The notes: generated by a model not told the origin, from the letters alone. A stretch of 64,000 bases of DNA from Peribacillus muralis (GCF_001645685.2 NZ_CP017080.1:3153051-3217050); one strand, 5' to 3'. Counted from the first letter of the stretch, positions 19,183 through 29,102 are shown. Numbers and translations: made by a program.

Positions 19183-21353
19183 TCTTTCACCTTCTGTCCT
19201 AAATTATCCGGCTCCGGATATTCAATCCTGGAGTGGAAGATACCGTTCAGCGATTCACACAAGGAATGCTTCACGATACTTAATTCTCTCATAGTAATGT
19301 CACATTCATCAAATTGACCATCTTGAATCCTCTCCTGGATGATGAAATTCACCAGTTCTTCTATCTTGTCCGGAGTTGGATGCTGCATCGATCTCACGGC
19401 AGCCTCCACACTGTCGGCAATGCCGATGACCGCCACTTCCTTCATGATTGCCTTCGGTCCAGGATAACGATATGCGTCCTCAAGTGTGGCATCATCCTGT
19501 TTTTTTGCCTTATAATAGAAAAATTTCAACAAAGTCGTCCCATGATGCTGCTCTGCGATATCGACGATTTCTTTAGGCAATTTATGATTCCGCAGCATCT
19601 CCCCGCCATCCACGGCATGGGCAATGATGATATCCCTGCTCGTTTCGGGCTGCAGCCGATCATGCGGGTTATCACCGCTCATCTGATTTTCGATGAAAAA
19701 ATGCGGCATCTTCGTTTTGCCGATATCATGATAATAACTGCCGACCCTTGCCAGCAGGCCATTCGAACCGATCGCCTCGCAAGCCGATTCCGCCAAATTG
19801 GCGACCATCACACTGTGATGGTACGTTCCCGGTGCCTCGATCAAGATCTTCCGCAATAAAGGATGATTGGGGTTTGCAAGCTCGATCAGCTTCATCGATG
19901 ATAAGATGCCGAAGCCCGACTCGAAAAATGGCAGAAGGCCCATCGTCAATATCGCCGAGCCAACACCAGAGCCAATTGCCGCACCAGCATAATACAAATA
20001 CTCCATTCTAGTATAATGGCCGTCCATGATGAAGATAAGCGAAAATACAAAGGCCATATTGATTAAAGACAGCAACAGACCTGCCACGAGCACCTTTGAT
20101 TTGAAATTGAGCCTCGATAAGATGAGGATGGCCGTCAATCCGCCGAAAATGATATAAAGCCCCATTGAAACATCGAGATTTCCAGGCGTATCTCCATTGA
20201 ATATGACCGTTCCATAAGAACCTAACAAAAGGATCATCGCCACCGCTAACTTATCATTCAATAAAATCTTGATGAGCATTGCTGACATGGCAACAGGGAA
20301 AATATATTCCAAATTCGAGTTTTTCATATCTGCCAGGATGCTGATCGTTTTCATGGTGGCCATAGAAAGGATGAAGACAAGACTGAAGATCAATAATTGA
20401 TTGTACTTGTTATCCTTTTTGGAAATCGAAAAGGTGAAAAAGTAATAAAAGGCAGCAAAGGTCAACATGATGAATAACAGCAGTCCGATATACGGATAAA
20501 TCGTCGACTCGGTATTTAAAAAGCCTGCAAGTTCAAGCTGCCGATACACATCCCTGTCCACTAACTGATTTTCCTCGACGATGATTTGCCCTTGGAGAAT
20601 TCGGATCGGCTCCACGCTTTCAATCGCTTTCCTGCGCTGTTCCTCCGTTTTGTCCTTATCGAAAAAAACATTTTGGATGATTGCCGTGCGTGCCAAGGAA
20701 TTAGAAGCTTTTTTCATATCACTGCTGATACTCATATAGCCCAATTCCTCAACGACCTTTTTCTTGGCGTTTTCGACGTCACTCGCTGCAATCCTGGAGC
20801 TCATCACATTATTCACGGCAGTGATGGTTGAATCCCTCGCAATCTTCAGCTCGTCTTCATCCGCCTGCACTAAAGCGAGGAAAACGGATTCCTCAATATT
20901 TTTATTGACTTCATCAGTCAATTTTTCTTTTAAAATGGAAACCTTTTGTGCATCCGTCTTCAAGGTTCCCTTTTTATTTTCCTTCTCCCCGTCGTTTTTA
21001 TGATCGCTATCGGGATCCGTTTCCTTGTTGACCTCGATCGCCGTATCGAAAATCGATGAAATCAGATCGACTTTATTCTTGGCATACTCTTTTTTTAACG
21101 AATATACATCCGCCACCTGCTTGGATATCTCTTCTTTTTCCTGTTCCGTCTTATAAGTATCTTCCACGGTCTTGGTTGAACGAATCGTTTGTTCCGCAGG
21201 TTTAAAAAGCTCAACTTGGACTCTTTCCGGTTTAACGTTGGAAAACATTAGCCCGTAGGCGAATACCCCAAGTATGATGAACAATAGCACTTGAAAAAAA
21301 CGATGGACCAACAGCCCTTTTAATTTAGTGAAGAATTTCTGGATACGATTCAA
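19179..21353 (-). CDS. pgpH: Cyclic di-AMP phosphodiesterase PgpH (7TM-HD protein)
   Basis: This 724-residue membrane protein (B. subtilis YqfF) hydrolyses c-di-AMP. An N-terminal helix (about 18-38) leads to an extracytoplasmic 7TMR-HDED domain (about 45-270). Seven membrane segments follow (about 275-460), then a cytosolic HD domain. HD residues are visible in [26 protein letters not shown] and [11 protein letters not shown]. The extracellular part has a Lys/Asp/Glu-rich low-complexity insert (about 113-130). It begins the ybeY-dgkA-cdd-era run. Confidence 0.95.
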   Translation of the reverse strand: MNRIQKFFTKLKGLLVHRFFQVLLFIILGVFAYGLMFSNVKPERVQVELFKPAEQTIRSTKTVEDTYKTEQEKEEISKQVADVYSLKKEYAKNKVDLISSIFDTAIEVNKETDPDSDHKNDGEKENKKGTLKTDAQKVSILKEKLTDEVNKNIEESVFLALVQADEDELKIARDSTITAVNNVMSSRIAASDVENAKKKVVEELGYMSISSDMKKASNSLARTAIIQNVFFDKDKTEEQRRKAIESVEPIRILQGQIIVEENQLVDRDVYRQLELAGFLNTESTIYPYIGLLLFIMLTFAAFYYFFTFSISKKDNKYNQLLIFSLVFILSMATMKTISILADMKNSNLEYIFPVAMSAMLIKILLNDKLAVAMILLLGSYGTVIFNGDTPGNLDVSMGLYIIFGGLTAILILSRLNFKSKVLVAGLLLSLINMAFVFSLIFIMDGHYTRMEYLYYAGAAIGSGVGSAILTMGLLPFFESGFGILSSMKLIELANPNHPLLRKILIEAPGTYHHSVMVANLAESACEAIGSNGLLARVGSYYHDIGKTKMPHFFIENQMSGDNPHDRLQPETSRDIIIAHAVDGGEMLRNHKLPKEIVDIAEQHHGTTLLKFFYYKAKKQDDATLEDAYRYPGPKAIMKEVAVIGIADSVEAAVRSMQHPTPDKIEELVNFIIQERIQDGQFDECDITMRELSIVKHSLCESLNGIFHSRIEYPEPDNLGQKVKE

Positions 21354-21498
21354 GGAAGGTCCTCCTAAAAAATGATGGTTATTATTCTAGATATGTAAAA
21401 TCATAACAGTTTTCATATTAATTTTCACCTGCGTATTCGATAAATGTAAGGCTCGTTCACTTCATTTCCACTTTTTCATGAAAAAGGCGGGGCATTAC

Positions 21499-21531
21499 GA
21501 AAAATCCGCCTATTGAAATGGCGGATTCGTC
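21499..21531 (-). terminator. Terminator after phoH
   Basis: On minus, AATCCGCC-ATTTCAATA-GGCGGATT is followed by TTTCG, immediately after the phoH stop. Confidence 0.8.
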
Positions 21532-21532
21532 C

Positions 21533-22495
21533 TTACCCCTTTGCCTGCTCGTAAGCAGTGATGATTTTGGCAACTAACGGATGTCGCACTACATCGCTTT
21601 GTTCAAAATAAACGAAGGAAAGGCCCTTGACATTCTTCAAGATTTCCTCTACCCGGACCAAACCTGACTTCATCCCTTTTGGGAGATCAATTTGGGTCCG
21701 GTCCCCCGTAATGACCATCTTCGATCCGAACCCAAGACGGGTCAAGAACATTTTCATTTGGGCTTCCGTCGTATTTTGGGCTTCATCCAAAATGACAAAG
21801 GCATCTTCAAGCGTACGGCCCCTCATATAAGCCAGGGGAGCGATTTCAATCGTCCCTCGCTCTATCATCCTTTGGGTCTGTTCCATCCCAAGGAGATCAT
21901 GAAGAGCGTCATATAGCGGCCGTAGATAAGGATCTACCTTCTCCTTCAGGTCGCCCGGAAGGAAACCGAGACTTTCGCCAGCTTCGACGGCAGGCCTTGT
22001 CAGGATGATCCGCTTAACTTGTCCATTTTTCAGGGCATTGATTGCCATCACTACTGCGAGATATGTCTTTCCCGTTCCCGCGGGCCCGATTCCAAATACA
22101 AGGTCTTGTTTCTTTATCGCCTGGATATAGTATCTTTGCCCGATCGTTTTGACTTTAATCGATTTCCCCTTCGCCGTTTTGGCGATTTCCTCATCATACA
22201 ATTCACCGAAATACTCAAGGGTGCCTTTTTTAGCCAATTCAATGGCATAAAGGACATCTCTAGAACTGATTGCAATTCCTTTTCTAATCACTGTCAATAG
22301 TGCTTTCAGGATTTCCTGCCCCATCGTTATCCTATCGATATTGCCGGCGACACTGACGGCTTCACCGCGGGTAATCACGGAAATGCCCAGCTCCTCTTCA
22401 AGCACTTTTACATTTGAATCCCCATTGCCTAACAAAGCGATCGCTTCATTAGGTGATTCGATTTCCAGCTTAATTACTTTCACATCATCTGCCAT
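21533..22495 (-). CDS. phoH: PhoH-like ATPase
   Basis: This 320-residue RecA/SF1-like P-loop ATPase has Walker A GPAGTGKTYLA (about 137-147) and Walker B FVILDEAQNTT. It also has GDRTQIDLP and the conserved LTRPAVEAGE. PhoH proteins are linked to RNA metabolism, but the exact role is unproven. It lies four bases downstream of yqfD and ends at a terminator. Confidence 0.95.
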   Translation of the reverse strand: MADDVKVIKLEIESPNEAIALLGNGDSNVKVLEEELGISVITRGEAVSVAGNIDRITMGQEILKALLTVIRKGIAISSRDVLYAIELAKKGTLEYFGELYDEEIAKTAKGKSIKVKTIGQRYYIQAIKKQDLVFGIGPAGTGKTYLAVVMAINALKNGQVKRIILTRPAVEAGESLGFLPGDLKEKVDPYLRPLYDALHDLLGMEQTQRMIERGTIEIAPLAYMRGRTLEDAFVILDEAQNTTEAQMKMFLTRLGFGSKMVITGDRTQIDLPKGMKSGLVRVEEILKNVKGLSFVYFEQSDVVRHPLVAKIITAYEQAKG

Positions 22496-22498
22496 TCG

Positions 22499-23686
22499 TT
22501 AGTCTCCTTGAATGATTGGCTGTCCAATCGCTATATCTTCAATAACTTGGTAATGTATAGACAATTTAACTTTACCATTCTCCATGCTTTCGTGCAAAAT
22601 TTTTTCTTCGATGATTTCATCTTCTTCATCCAAATGCTTTTTCAACTCCGCTTTAGCCATTTTCCTCCCCTCTTTCACCGCCTCTTCCCTCGTATAACTG
22701 CGAACGATATCCTCCTTGCTCCTTAACGTCACCTGTTTGTAGGAGATGGGGAGCTCCCATTGCAAAAAGTGAAAAGGCTTGAGGGTCGTTTCTTTTTCCT
22801 GCTTGTCATATTTTGGATCCTTGAATCCCCAAACCGGAAGGGAAAAATCGCCCATTTTCAAATAGTGCTTGTTCGTTTCATTTCCATTCAGTACGGAAAA
22901 TTTAGTTTTCATCGGGATTTTCACTTCGGCATTGTACCAGGTTTTTCCTTTGATCACTCCCTGTGCCGATACGATTTCCTGCTTATCCTCTTTTCCGATC
23001 AAACCTGAGACGAGAAGCTGTCCCTTTCCGACATAATCATTCACATTTACTATAGATTGTCCTTTTTTTACATACATATCAGCAATAACCGCCTTTTTCG
23101 AGGCCACCAAATTTTGCGGAGATGTTTTTTCCACTTCCTTCGGCTGTCGTTTTTCAACGACACGAAAATGGTACGTCGTTCCCTTGAGCTCGACCCCAAC
23201 CCATGTCAATGCACTGATTCGATCCGAAAGCTTACGCTGGATCGTATCCACATCATCAACGAAAAATTGCAACTTGCCGATCTTCACGCCCATCTTGTCC
23301 AATTCTTTGCGGATCGCATGCTCGGTTGCCGGCTTCGCATCCTTCACCTCGATGCCCCACACCATATTGGAAAGCACGAAAATGCAAAGCAGGAACGCAA
23401 TGAGACCGACCAGGAACCCGCTGTTCTTCATCACTCTCTTCACTAGGAAAGGGAAGCCCCTTCCCTGCATGAACGATACCTTGCAATCGCTTTTGCGCAT
23501 GACCTGCCGGAGTTTCGGTATATCCCTGAAATCCATATGGAAAATCAGGGTTTCACTTCCGACGCGCTTCAAATCCCAGATATGAAGCCCCCTTCGTGTC
23601 AGCATATTGATCAGCCGTTCTGCACCTTTTCCATGTGCCTTCACTTTTACATAGCCTGTATAATAGTTTGTCCATTGGTTTTTCAT
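22499..23686 (-). CDS. yqfD: Sporulation protein YqfD
   Basis: This 395-residue membrane-anchored sporulation protein (YqfD/SpoIV-like family) has a short cytosolic N-terminus. One strong membrane segment (GFLVGLIAFLLCIFVLSNMV, about 90-109) is followed by a large extracytoplasmic beta-rich region (VKKGQSIVNVNDYVGKGQLL). GGGAGG precedes ATG 23686. It follows yqfC by 15 bases; the yqfC-yqfD pair is sigma-E controlled in B. subtilis. Confidence 0.92.
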   Translation of the reverse strand: MKNQWTNYYTGYVKVKAHGKGAERLINMLTRRGLHIWDLKRVGSETLIFHMDFRDIPKLRQVMRKSDCKVSFMQGRGFPFLVKRVMKNSGFLVGLIAFLLCIFVLSNMVWGIEVKDAKPATEHAIRKELDKMGVKIGKLQFFVDDVDTIQRKLSDRISALTWVGVELKGTTYHFRVVEKRQPKEVEKTSPQNLVASKKAVIADMYVKKGQSIVNVNDYVGKGQLLVSGLIGKEDKQEIVSAQGVIKGKTWYNAEVKIPMKTKFSVLNGNETNKHYLKMGDFSLPVWGFKDPKYDKQEKETTLKPFHFLQWELPISYKQVTLRSKEDIVRSYTREEAVKEGRKMAKAELKKHLDEEDEIIEEKILHESMENGKVKLSIHYQVIEDIAIGQPIIQGD

Positions 23687-23701
23687 CGAGACCTCCCGGG
23701 A

Positions 23702-23986
23702 TCATTCATTAATAAAATAAACCTTATCAATCTTGCCTTCGAGCATGATTTCTTCAGGTAAGATCGTCTTTATGACAAAGGAGCTACCCTTTATCAGCAG
23801 CTGACCATTTTTCAGCATCAATCGTACTTCGCTGTCAGTAAAAGCCAACAAGCCACGATGGTTTTCAATGTAAATATGTAATTGTCCAATCATTGTGATT
23901 CGCGGCAGGTCCATCATGACATCTTGCGGAAGGTCCATTGTTTTGGTCATAAGCTGTTTCATTTTTTTTCCCCAATTACGAGCCAT
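23702..23986 (-). CDS. yqfC: Sporulation protein YqfC (YabP-like)
   Basis: This 94-residue protein matches the YabP/YqfC family. It has a basic head (WGKKMKQLMTKTMDLP) and beta-rich segments including ITMIGQLHIYIENHRG, LLAFTDSEVRL and KGSSFVIKTILPEEIMLEG. The only ribosome binding site, AAAGGGGG (24003-23996), is nine bases before ATG 23986. It lies inside the 3' arm of a very strong stem-loop whose T-run touches the start codon. Translation or transcription is therefore likely gated. Confidence 0.9.
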   Translation of the reverse strand: MARNWGKKMKQLMTKTMDLPQDVMMDLPRITMIGQLHIYIENHRGLLAFTDSEVRLMLKNGQLLIKGSSFVIKTILPEEIMLEGKIDKVYFINE

Positions 23987-24033
23987 AAAAAAGAACCCCC
24001 TTTCATCTCAATGTATGAGGTGAAAGGGGGTTC
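23987..24033 (-). terminator. Terminator/attenuator-like stem that contains the yqfC ribosome binding site
   Basis: On minus, an 18-bp stem with one imperfect pair (arms 24033-24016 and 24010-23993, five-base loop) contains a CCCCC/GGGGG core. It is followed by six T residues that end directly at the yqfC ATG. It should stop transcripts arriving from yqfB and hide the yqfC ribosome binding site in any read-through RNA. The loop region contains CATACATT, similar to a sigma-E -10 element, but no convincing -35 was found. Confidence 0.85.
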
Positions 24034-24109
24034 TAGCACAAAATAATCTCGGAACGATAGTCTATTTTTTCTTGAAGCGATCACGAGAGGAATAAACCTC
24101 CATGCTCGG

Positions 24110-24613
24110 TTATCTCCTAGACCTTTGGAGACTTCGCTTCGCCCTTGGCGGTCCAAGCACTTCTGACATGATGATGCCATCAATCAACTGCTTTTTCCCA
24201 AAAGAAGGCCCTTTCCGATAAACGGGACTTACATGATCGGAAATGGATGAAGCGATGTTATCGGCCTTCGCCTTTTGATATAAACGTTCTTGATCGTACT
24301 TCTGCTGAAGCCGCCTAAGCTCGGCAATCCTTTTGTTCGCTTCGTTCTTCGTCTCATCGATTATCTCGGCAGCCTGAGGTGCTTGCTGTTCGGCCTTCCT
24401 TACAGGAGCTGGTGCAGGACGACCTTGCTGCTGATCTCCTTGCATTTCACCTTGAAGCTCCCGCATGACCTCCTGCCATTTCTTTTTGGGCGGGCCGTTA
24501 GGGGCATCAGTTTGCTGAGACTGCTTTTTTCTTCCTAACATGGACGATACAATACCGATCAAGATAATGATTAGGAATGGGTTCCCGAGAAAGAAATCAA
24601 TGATATCTCCCAT
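24110..24613 (-). CDS. Membrane-anchored protein downstream of floA (YqfB position)
   Basis: This 167-residue protein has one N-terminal membrane segment (FFLGNPFLIIILIGIVSSML, about 7-26). A Gln/Pro/Lys-rich linker (about 30-80) leads to a charged coiled-coil stretch (NEANKRIAELRRLQQKYDQE) and a basic tail (PPRAKRSLQRSRR). GGGAGG precedes ATG 24613. It sits 22 bases after floA, probably in the same sigma-W operon, where B. subtilis has yqfB. Homology to YqfB is inferred from position. Confidence 0.75.
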   Translation of the reverse strand: MGDIIDFFLGNPFLIIILIGIVSSMLGRKKQSQQTDAPNGPPKKKWQEVMRELQGEMQGDQQQGRPAPAPVRKAEQQAPQAAEIIDETKNEANKRIAELRRLQQKYDQERLYQKAKADNIASSISDHVSPVYRKGPSFGKKQLIDGIIMSEVLGPPRAKRSLQRSRR

Positions 24614-24635
24614 TTAAAGACCTCCCTTCCCTAAC

Positions 24636-25643
24636 CTAGTTATTATGGTTGTTATTGTTGTTATCTTTCGGATTTTCGGAAATTTTGCTGATCGAACCAC
24701 GCATATCGGTATCAGCTGTTATATTTTGAATGTTCATATAATCCATTACGCCAAGATTTCCGCTTTTAAGTGCATCTGCCATGGCCAGCGGTACTTCCGC
24801 TTCGGATTGGACAACCTTCGCACGCATTTCCTGAACACGCGCAACCATTTCCTGTTCAAGGGCAACAGCCATCGCACGGCGCTCTTCGGCCTTTGCCTGG
24901 GCAATTTTCTTATCGGCTTCGGCTTGGTCCGTTTGTAAGATGGCCCCGATGTTTTTGCCGATATCCACTTCAGCGATATCGATGGAAAGAATTTCAAACG
25001 CGGTTCCTGAATCCAATCCTTTTGATAATACGGTTCTTGAAATCAGATCTGGATTTTCGAGGACATCCGTATGCATTTTCGAAGCACCGATCGTCGATAC
25101 GATCCCTTCACCTACACGGGCAATGATCGTTTCTTCACCGGCACCACCGACAAGACGTTCTATATTGGCTCGAACAGTGATCCTTGCCTTCGCCTTCACT
25201 TCGATCCCGTTCATCGCCACACCGGAGATGAATGGCGTTTCGATCACTTTCGGGTTAACGCTCATTTGAACGGCTTCCAGTACATCACGACCAGCTAGGT
25301 CAATGGCTGCACCGCGCTCGAAAGGCAGTACGATATTGGCACGTTCCGCAGCAATCAAAGCATTCACGACCCGATCGACATTACCTCCTGCTAGGTAATG
25401 GCTCTCCAATTGATTCGTTGAAACATTAATTCCTGCCTTGTGTGCCTTGATAAGGGGGTTAACGACCCTGCTTGGTATAACCCGGCGAAGTCTCATCCCC
25501 ACCAATGTAAATATACTGATTTTGACTCCTGCCGCCAGAGCGGAAATCCAGAGCATTACTGGTACGAATGTAAAAAATACCGACAATACGATGATGGCAG
25601 CAATCACTGCCAGTACAATAAAAACTGTTCCTGATGTTATCAC
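24636..25643 (-). CDS. floA: Flotillin-like protein FloA
   Basis: FloA scaffolds membrane microdomains and affects membrane fluidity and protease activity. The 335-residue protein has an N-terminal membrane hairpin (about 5-45, [20 protein letters not shown]), then a PHB/SPFH domain ([20 protein letters not shown]). An Ala/Glu/Lys-rich coiled coil follows ([20 protein letters not shown], about 240-290). The start is GTG 25643. The C-terminus ends in an Asn-rich run. It pairs with nfeD in a sigma-W operon. Confidence 0.95.
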   Translation of the reverse strand: MITSGTVFIVLAVIAAIIVLSVFFTFVPVMLWISALAAGVKISIFTLVGMRLRRVIPSRVVNPLIKAHKAGINVSTNQLESHYLAGGNVDRVVNALIAAERANIVLPFERGAAIDLAGRDVLEAVQMSVNPKVIETPFISGVAMNGIEVKAKARITVRANIERLVGGAGEETIIARVGEGIVSTIGASKMHTDVLENPDLISRTVLSKGLDSGTAFEILSIDIAEVDIGKNIGAILQTDQAEADKKIAQAKAEERRAMAVALEQEMVARVQEMRAKVVQSEAEVPLAMADALKSGNLGVMDYMNIQNITADTDMRGSISKISENPKDNNNNNHNN

Positions 25644-25676
25644 CTAAGAATTCATCCTTCCTGTATCCTTTATTAT

Positions 25677-27002
25677 TTAATTGAAGTCCGGTATTTCCCG
25701 GACGACTACCCTAGAGCCTTCAACCTTAACGATGATGAGTGACGACCCTTTGGAAATGTAGCTTCCCTCTGTCACGACATCCACTCTCTCATCAATGATC
25801 AAAGCAGTTCCCGAAGGCCGTAAATCCGTAAAGGCCTTCCCTTTTACACCTAATAGATCGACTCGATTCGGATTGCTAACGTATCCTTGCTCCGTCTTTG
25901 TTGCATCGGTTAAAATCATTTTTTTGAAAAATTTCATTTGTTTTCCAAACACCTTTACAAGTAGAATGAATGCCAAAATCGATACGGTGACCGCAATAAG
26001 CAGGGATATCGTCATATGGACAGGATCATCCGTAGCGAGGAACAAACTCCCCACTATCGCCGTAAATCCTAGCAGGCCTATAATTCCCCCTGGGAGGAAG
26101 AATTCCGCCAGCACGAGGATGACCCCGATGATGAACATCGTCAACGATTCGTACCCCGTGATGCCTGCGACAAGATGACCATAAAAGAACAAAACAAGAC
26201 TGGAAACCCCAATGACTCCCGGAATTCCAAAGCCAGGCGAAAACAATTCAATCACAATCCCGATACCGGCAATCGTCAATAAAATCGGAACGACAATTGG
26301 ATTGGTCAAGAAACGGGCAAGTTTTTCAGGAAAACTTTCTTCAATCGTTCTGATATCTGCATCCTCAACCCCAAGTTTGCTGTACAGCTCCGATTTGCCC
26401 GAAACAATCCCTTCACTATATCCAGCCTTTTTAGCCTGTTCCGCTGTAAATGTGAGCAGCTTCCCTTTTCCTGCGCCATATTCAGGAAGGTTGATGTCTT
26501 CATCCGCCATGGCTTGGGCGAATTTCGGATCGCGTCCATTTTGTTCCGCTGCTGTCTTCATCGCAGCCAGCCAATAAGACTGTGCTTTCTTGCTTGCAGC
26601 GTTCCCCGCCGAATCAATCACAGCTGCCGATCCCATCGTAGCACTTGGGACCATATAGATTTCATCTGCACTCAGGGCAATATATGCACCCGCAGACAAA
26701 GCCCTGTTATTGACATAGGCGACGGTTTTCACCGGAGAATCCGACAGTAGCTTCGAAATCTCTCCAGCTGCATCGACAGCACCGCCAGGGGTATTCACCT
26801 CGAAAATGACAAGATCTGCATCAGCTGCTTCAGCAGTGTTCAGTGCACGCTCCAAAAAAGCCGAAAGTCCCTTTTCCACCGTCTTTTCAATCGGAACATG
26901 ATAAACGATTTTCTCCTGTGCAGAAGCCGCCAATCCTCCAAATGATGACATGGTGAACAGCAATCCTAATATGAGTACAGATATACAACGCCAAATTTTC
27001 AG
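25677..27002 (-). CDS. yqeZ: NfeD family membrane-bound ClpP-class serine protease (YqeZ)
   Basis: A signal-anchor (KIWRCISVLILGLLFTMSS) is followed by a ClpP-like domain with the Gly-rich VNTPGGAVDAAGE, catalytic Ser in RALSAGAYIAL and Lys in AASKKAQSYW. Four to five membrane helices follow (about 230-380), then a C-terminal NfeD OB domain. It acts with FloA. No ATG exists near the start. I place it at CTG 27002, eight bases after AAGGGGG, which also puts the signal peptide at the N-terminus. GTG 27044 is the alternative, with a poor ribosome binding site. It is first in a sigma-W operon. Confidence 0.9.
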   Translation of the reverse strand: MKIWRCISVLILGLLFTMSSFGGLAASAQEKIVYHVPIEKTVEKGLSAFLERALNTAEAADADLVIFEVNTPGGAVDAAGEISKLLSDSPVKTVAYVNNRALSAGAYIALSADEIYMVPSATMGSAAVIDSAGNAASKKAQSYWLAAMKTAAEQNGRDPKFAQAMADEDINLPEYGAGKGKLLTFTAEQAKKAGYSEGIVSGKSELYSKLGVEDADIRTIEESFPEKLARFLTNPIVVPILLTIAGIGIVIELFSPGFGIPGVIGVSSLVLFFYGHLVAGITGYESLTMFIIGVILVLAEFFLPGGIIGLLGFTAIVGSLFLATDDPVHMTISLLIAVTVSILAFILLVKVFGKQMKFFKKMILTDATKTEQGYVSNPNRVDLLGVKGKAFTDLRPSGTALIIDERVDVVTEGSYISKGSSLIIVKVEGSRVVVREIPDFN

Positions 27003-27140
27003 GCGGAACGCCCCCTTCCCCGTCTCAAATGCTGTAAGCCCCACCAATTTCCAGAAGAGTCCTTACCATTCACATTCAGCTCTTAACTAAAAGCGGAATA
27101 AGGATACCCGAAGCCACCCTTTACACTGTTCCTTAGTTAT

Positions 27141-27166
27141 TACGTATGTATATGAAAAAGGTTTCA
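27141..27166 (-). promoter_or_regulatory. Sigma-W promoter of nfeD-floA-yqfB
   Basis: On minus, TGAAAC (27166-27161) and CGTA (27144-27141) are separated by exactly 16 bases, the ECF sigma-W consensus. B. subtilis yqeZ-yqfA-yqfB is a known sigma-W target, so consensus and context agree. Confidence 0.88.
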
Positions 27167-27248
27167 AAATAAAGCAAATAAATTTGAAAACGCCGCTGTT
27201 TCCTAGAGCTCCGTTACAATAATATACGCATAATGATCGTGAAATACA

Positions 27249-27277
27249 CAAAAACCACAGGCAATTTGCCTGCGGTT
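27249..27277 (-). terminator. Terminator after yqeY
   Basis: On minus, CCGCAGGCAAATTGCCTGTGG is followed by TTTTTGTG, about 25 bases after the yqeY stop. Confidence 0.85.
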
Positions 27278-27302
27278 AGGTTTCGAGTTTTAAGTTTCGA
27301 GT

Positions 27303-27746
27303 TTAAGATAGATGTTGTAATACTAATTTGTTAACTAGAGAACCATCTGCTTTACCTTTAACTTTAGGCATTAAAGCTCCCATAACTCTCCCCATATCTG
27401 CTTTGGATGTTGCATTGACTTCTTTGATCGTCTGTTGAACGATGTCAGAAATCTCTTCTTCTGAAAGTTGCTCAGGCATATATGCCTCTACGTATACTAG
27501 TTCGGTGCGGACTTTATCCACGAGATCGGAACGACCTGCGTTTTCAAACTCCTGGAGGGAGTCTTTGCGTTGTTTTAATTCGCGAGAGAGCACTGTCAAT
27601 TCTTCATTATCCGTTAAATCTTGTCTCAGCTTAAGAGCTTCGTTTTGAATGGAAGCTTTCAGCATCCGAATAACAGATAGTTTGTCCTTTTCCTTGTTCT
27701 TCATCGCTTGTTTCATATCATTATTTAAACGCTCGAGAAGACTCAT
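27303..27746 (-). CDS. yqeY: YqeY/GatB-tail-like protein
   Basis: This 147-residue helical protein opens [20 protein letters not shown] and contains [31 protein letters not shown] and [19 protein letters not shown]. The family resembles the tRNA-binding tail of GatB amidotransferase. It is co-located with rpsU, 14 bases downstream, in many bacteria. Confidence 0.93.
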   Translation of the reverse strand: MSLLERLNNDMKQAMKNKEKDKLSVIRMLKASIQNEALKLRQDLTDNEELTVLSRELKQRKDSLQEFENAGRSDLVDKVRTELVYVEAYMPEQLSEEEISDIVQQTIKEVNATSKADMGRVMGALMPKVKGKADGSLVNKLVLQHLS

Positions 27747-27760
27747 CTTTCCACCCTCTC

Positions 27761-27934
27761 TTAGAATTTACGTTTTCTTGCAGCTTCAGACTTTTTCTTA
27801 CGTTTTACGCTTGGTTTTTCATAAAATTCACGCTTCCTAGCTTCCTGAAGCGATCCTGCTTTAGATACAGTACGTTTGAAACGACGAAGAGCATCTTCAA
27901 GCGATTCGTTTTTACGAACGACGGTTTTAGACAT
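27761..27934 (-). CDS. rpsU: 30S ribosomal protein S21
   Basis: This 57-residue S21 begins [20 protein letters not shown] and ends in the basic [19 protein letters not shown] 27934 is preceded by GGAGGGAGGG; the frame stays open upstream, but that part has no homology. It is cotranscribed with yqeY. Confidence 0.97.
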   Translation of the reverse strand: MSKTVVRKNESLEDALRRFKRTVSKAGSLQEARKREFYEKPSVKRKKKSEAARKRKF

Positions 27935-28001
27935 CTCTTTCCCTCCCTCCGAAAACAACACACTAACTCAAGTTGTCAACATGTTATACATGTACTAAAC
28001 A

Positions 28002-28030
28002 ATTATAATATATGATCTTTATCAGGTCAA
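28002..28030 (-). promoter_or_regulatory. Sigma-A promoter of rpsU-yqeY
   Basis: On minus, TTGACC (28030-28025) and a perfect TATAAT (28007-28002) are 17 bases apart, about 68 bases before rpsU. Confidence 0.75.
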
Positions 28031-28169
28031 CCAATATAATCAAACTTATTTCGATTATTCTCATGTTCTTTCCATAATTTTTATCAAACCGATCATTCCA
28101 GTAAAATGAAACCCTTTTTAAAGCATGTCTCCCCCAACTGGACCATATGCTTAGAAAGGGGTGAGAGTC

Positions 28170-29102
28170 ATGTATGAGCTTTTTTTATTCGGATTTTACA
28201 TTGCGATGTTTCTTGCAGGAATGTCGGTTTTGCGAATCGGCCTGTTCAATATGTCAGGCGCCGCACTAAAGACTTTCCTCTCAAAGGTAACGGATAAGCC
28301 ATGGAAGGGGTTTATCGCAGGGACCATCTTCACTGGCATCCTTCAGAGCAGCTCGGCAGTCATGGTCATGACGGTCGGACTCGTCTCTGCAGGAAGTTTA
28401 ACTTTCCCGCAAACAATCGGGATTATTCTTGGAACGAATATCGGCTCCACTCTCACAGCAGAGTTCATGAGCTTCACTTTGGATCGATGGATCATTCCCG
28501 GCGTCATATGCGGAGCCCTCCTATGCTTCATGCCCAAAGTCTTGCCGAGAAGCTTGGGAATGACACTCATCGGCATCTCAGCCATCTTTGCGGCGATGGG
28601 GGGGTTCAAAACACTTTCGACACCTATTGCCGCATACCCAGCCATCCAAACGCTCATCTCTTACATAGAAGGCCAAATGAGTTATGCCCTATTAGCCGGG
28701 ATCGCATTAACGGCACTGATCCACTCCAGTTCTGTAACCATCGGGATTGCCATGAGTTTTTTGATGAATGGAGAATTATCCGTCTCTTCCGCCATCATCA
28801 TCATGCTCGGCTCCAATATAGGCACATGCATCACCGGATACATGGCGAGCATCGGTTCCGGCAGACAAGCTGCCTTTACAGCATATGCCCATATTTGGCT
28901 TAATGTCCTCGGAGTTGCCGCTTTCCTGCCCTTTGTCGATCTACTGGAACGAACCGCTGCCTTTTTCACTGAAAATGAAGCGACACAACTCGCACACGCA
29001 AGCGTCATTTTCAATATTTTGACCTCGCTGGCTGTCCTGCCATTCGCACGGCAATTTTCCACCTACATCCTTTGGGTGCATCGGGCGAACATGAAAAAAT
29101 GA
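28170..29102 (+). CDS. Na+/phosphate cotransporter family protein (NptA/YqeW-like)
   Basis: This 310-residue polytopic transporter of the PNaS family has about eight membrane segments. The two inverted repeats carry the signatures TGILQSSSAVMVM (about 57-69) with GTNIGST, and ALIHSSSVTIGIA (about 185) with GSNIGTC, the expected ion and phosphate-binding motifs. ATG 28170 has AAAGGGG eight bases upstream. It is monocistronic, between rpsU and the 21-bp repeat array; B. subtilis yqeW occupies the same position. Confidence 0.93.
   Translation: MYELFLFGFYIAMFLAGMSVLRIGLFNMSGAALKTFLSKVTDKPWKGFIAGTIFTGILQSSSAVMVMTVGLVSAGSLTFPQTIGIILGTNIGSTLTAEFMSFTLDRWIIPGVICGALLCFMPKVLPRSLGMTLIGISAIFAAMGGFKTLSTPIAAYPAIQTLISYIEGQMSYALLAGIALTALIHSSSVTIGIAMSFLMNGELSVSSAIIIMLGSNIGTCITGYMASIGSGRQAAFTAYAHIWLNVLGVAAFLPFVDLLERTAAFFTENEATQLAHASVIFNILTSLAVLPFARQFSTYILWVHRANMKK

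Noticed and set aside
19314-19859. 181-codon plus-strand frame inside pgpH
   Set aside because: It is antisense to the conserved HD domain and has no initiation signal.
23959-24183. 74-codon minus frame between yqfB and yqfC
   Set aside because: It spans the terminator stem and overlaps both real genes out of frame.
28301-28903. 200-codon plus-strand frame within nptA
   Set aside because: It overlaps the transporter in another frame, lacks a ribosome binding site and has biased low-complexity content.
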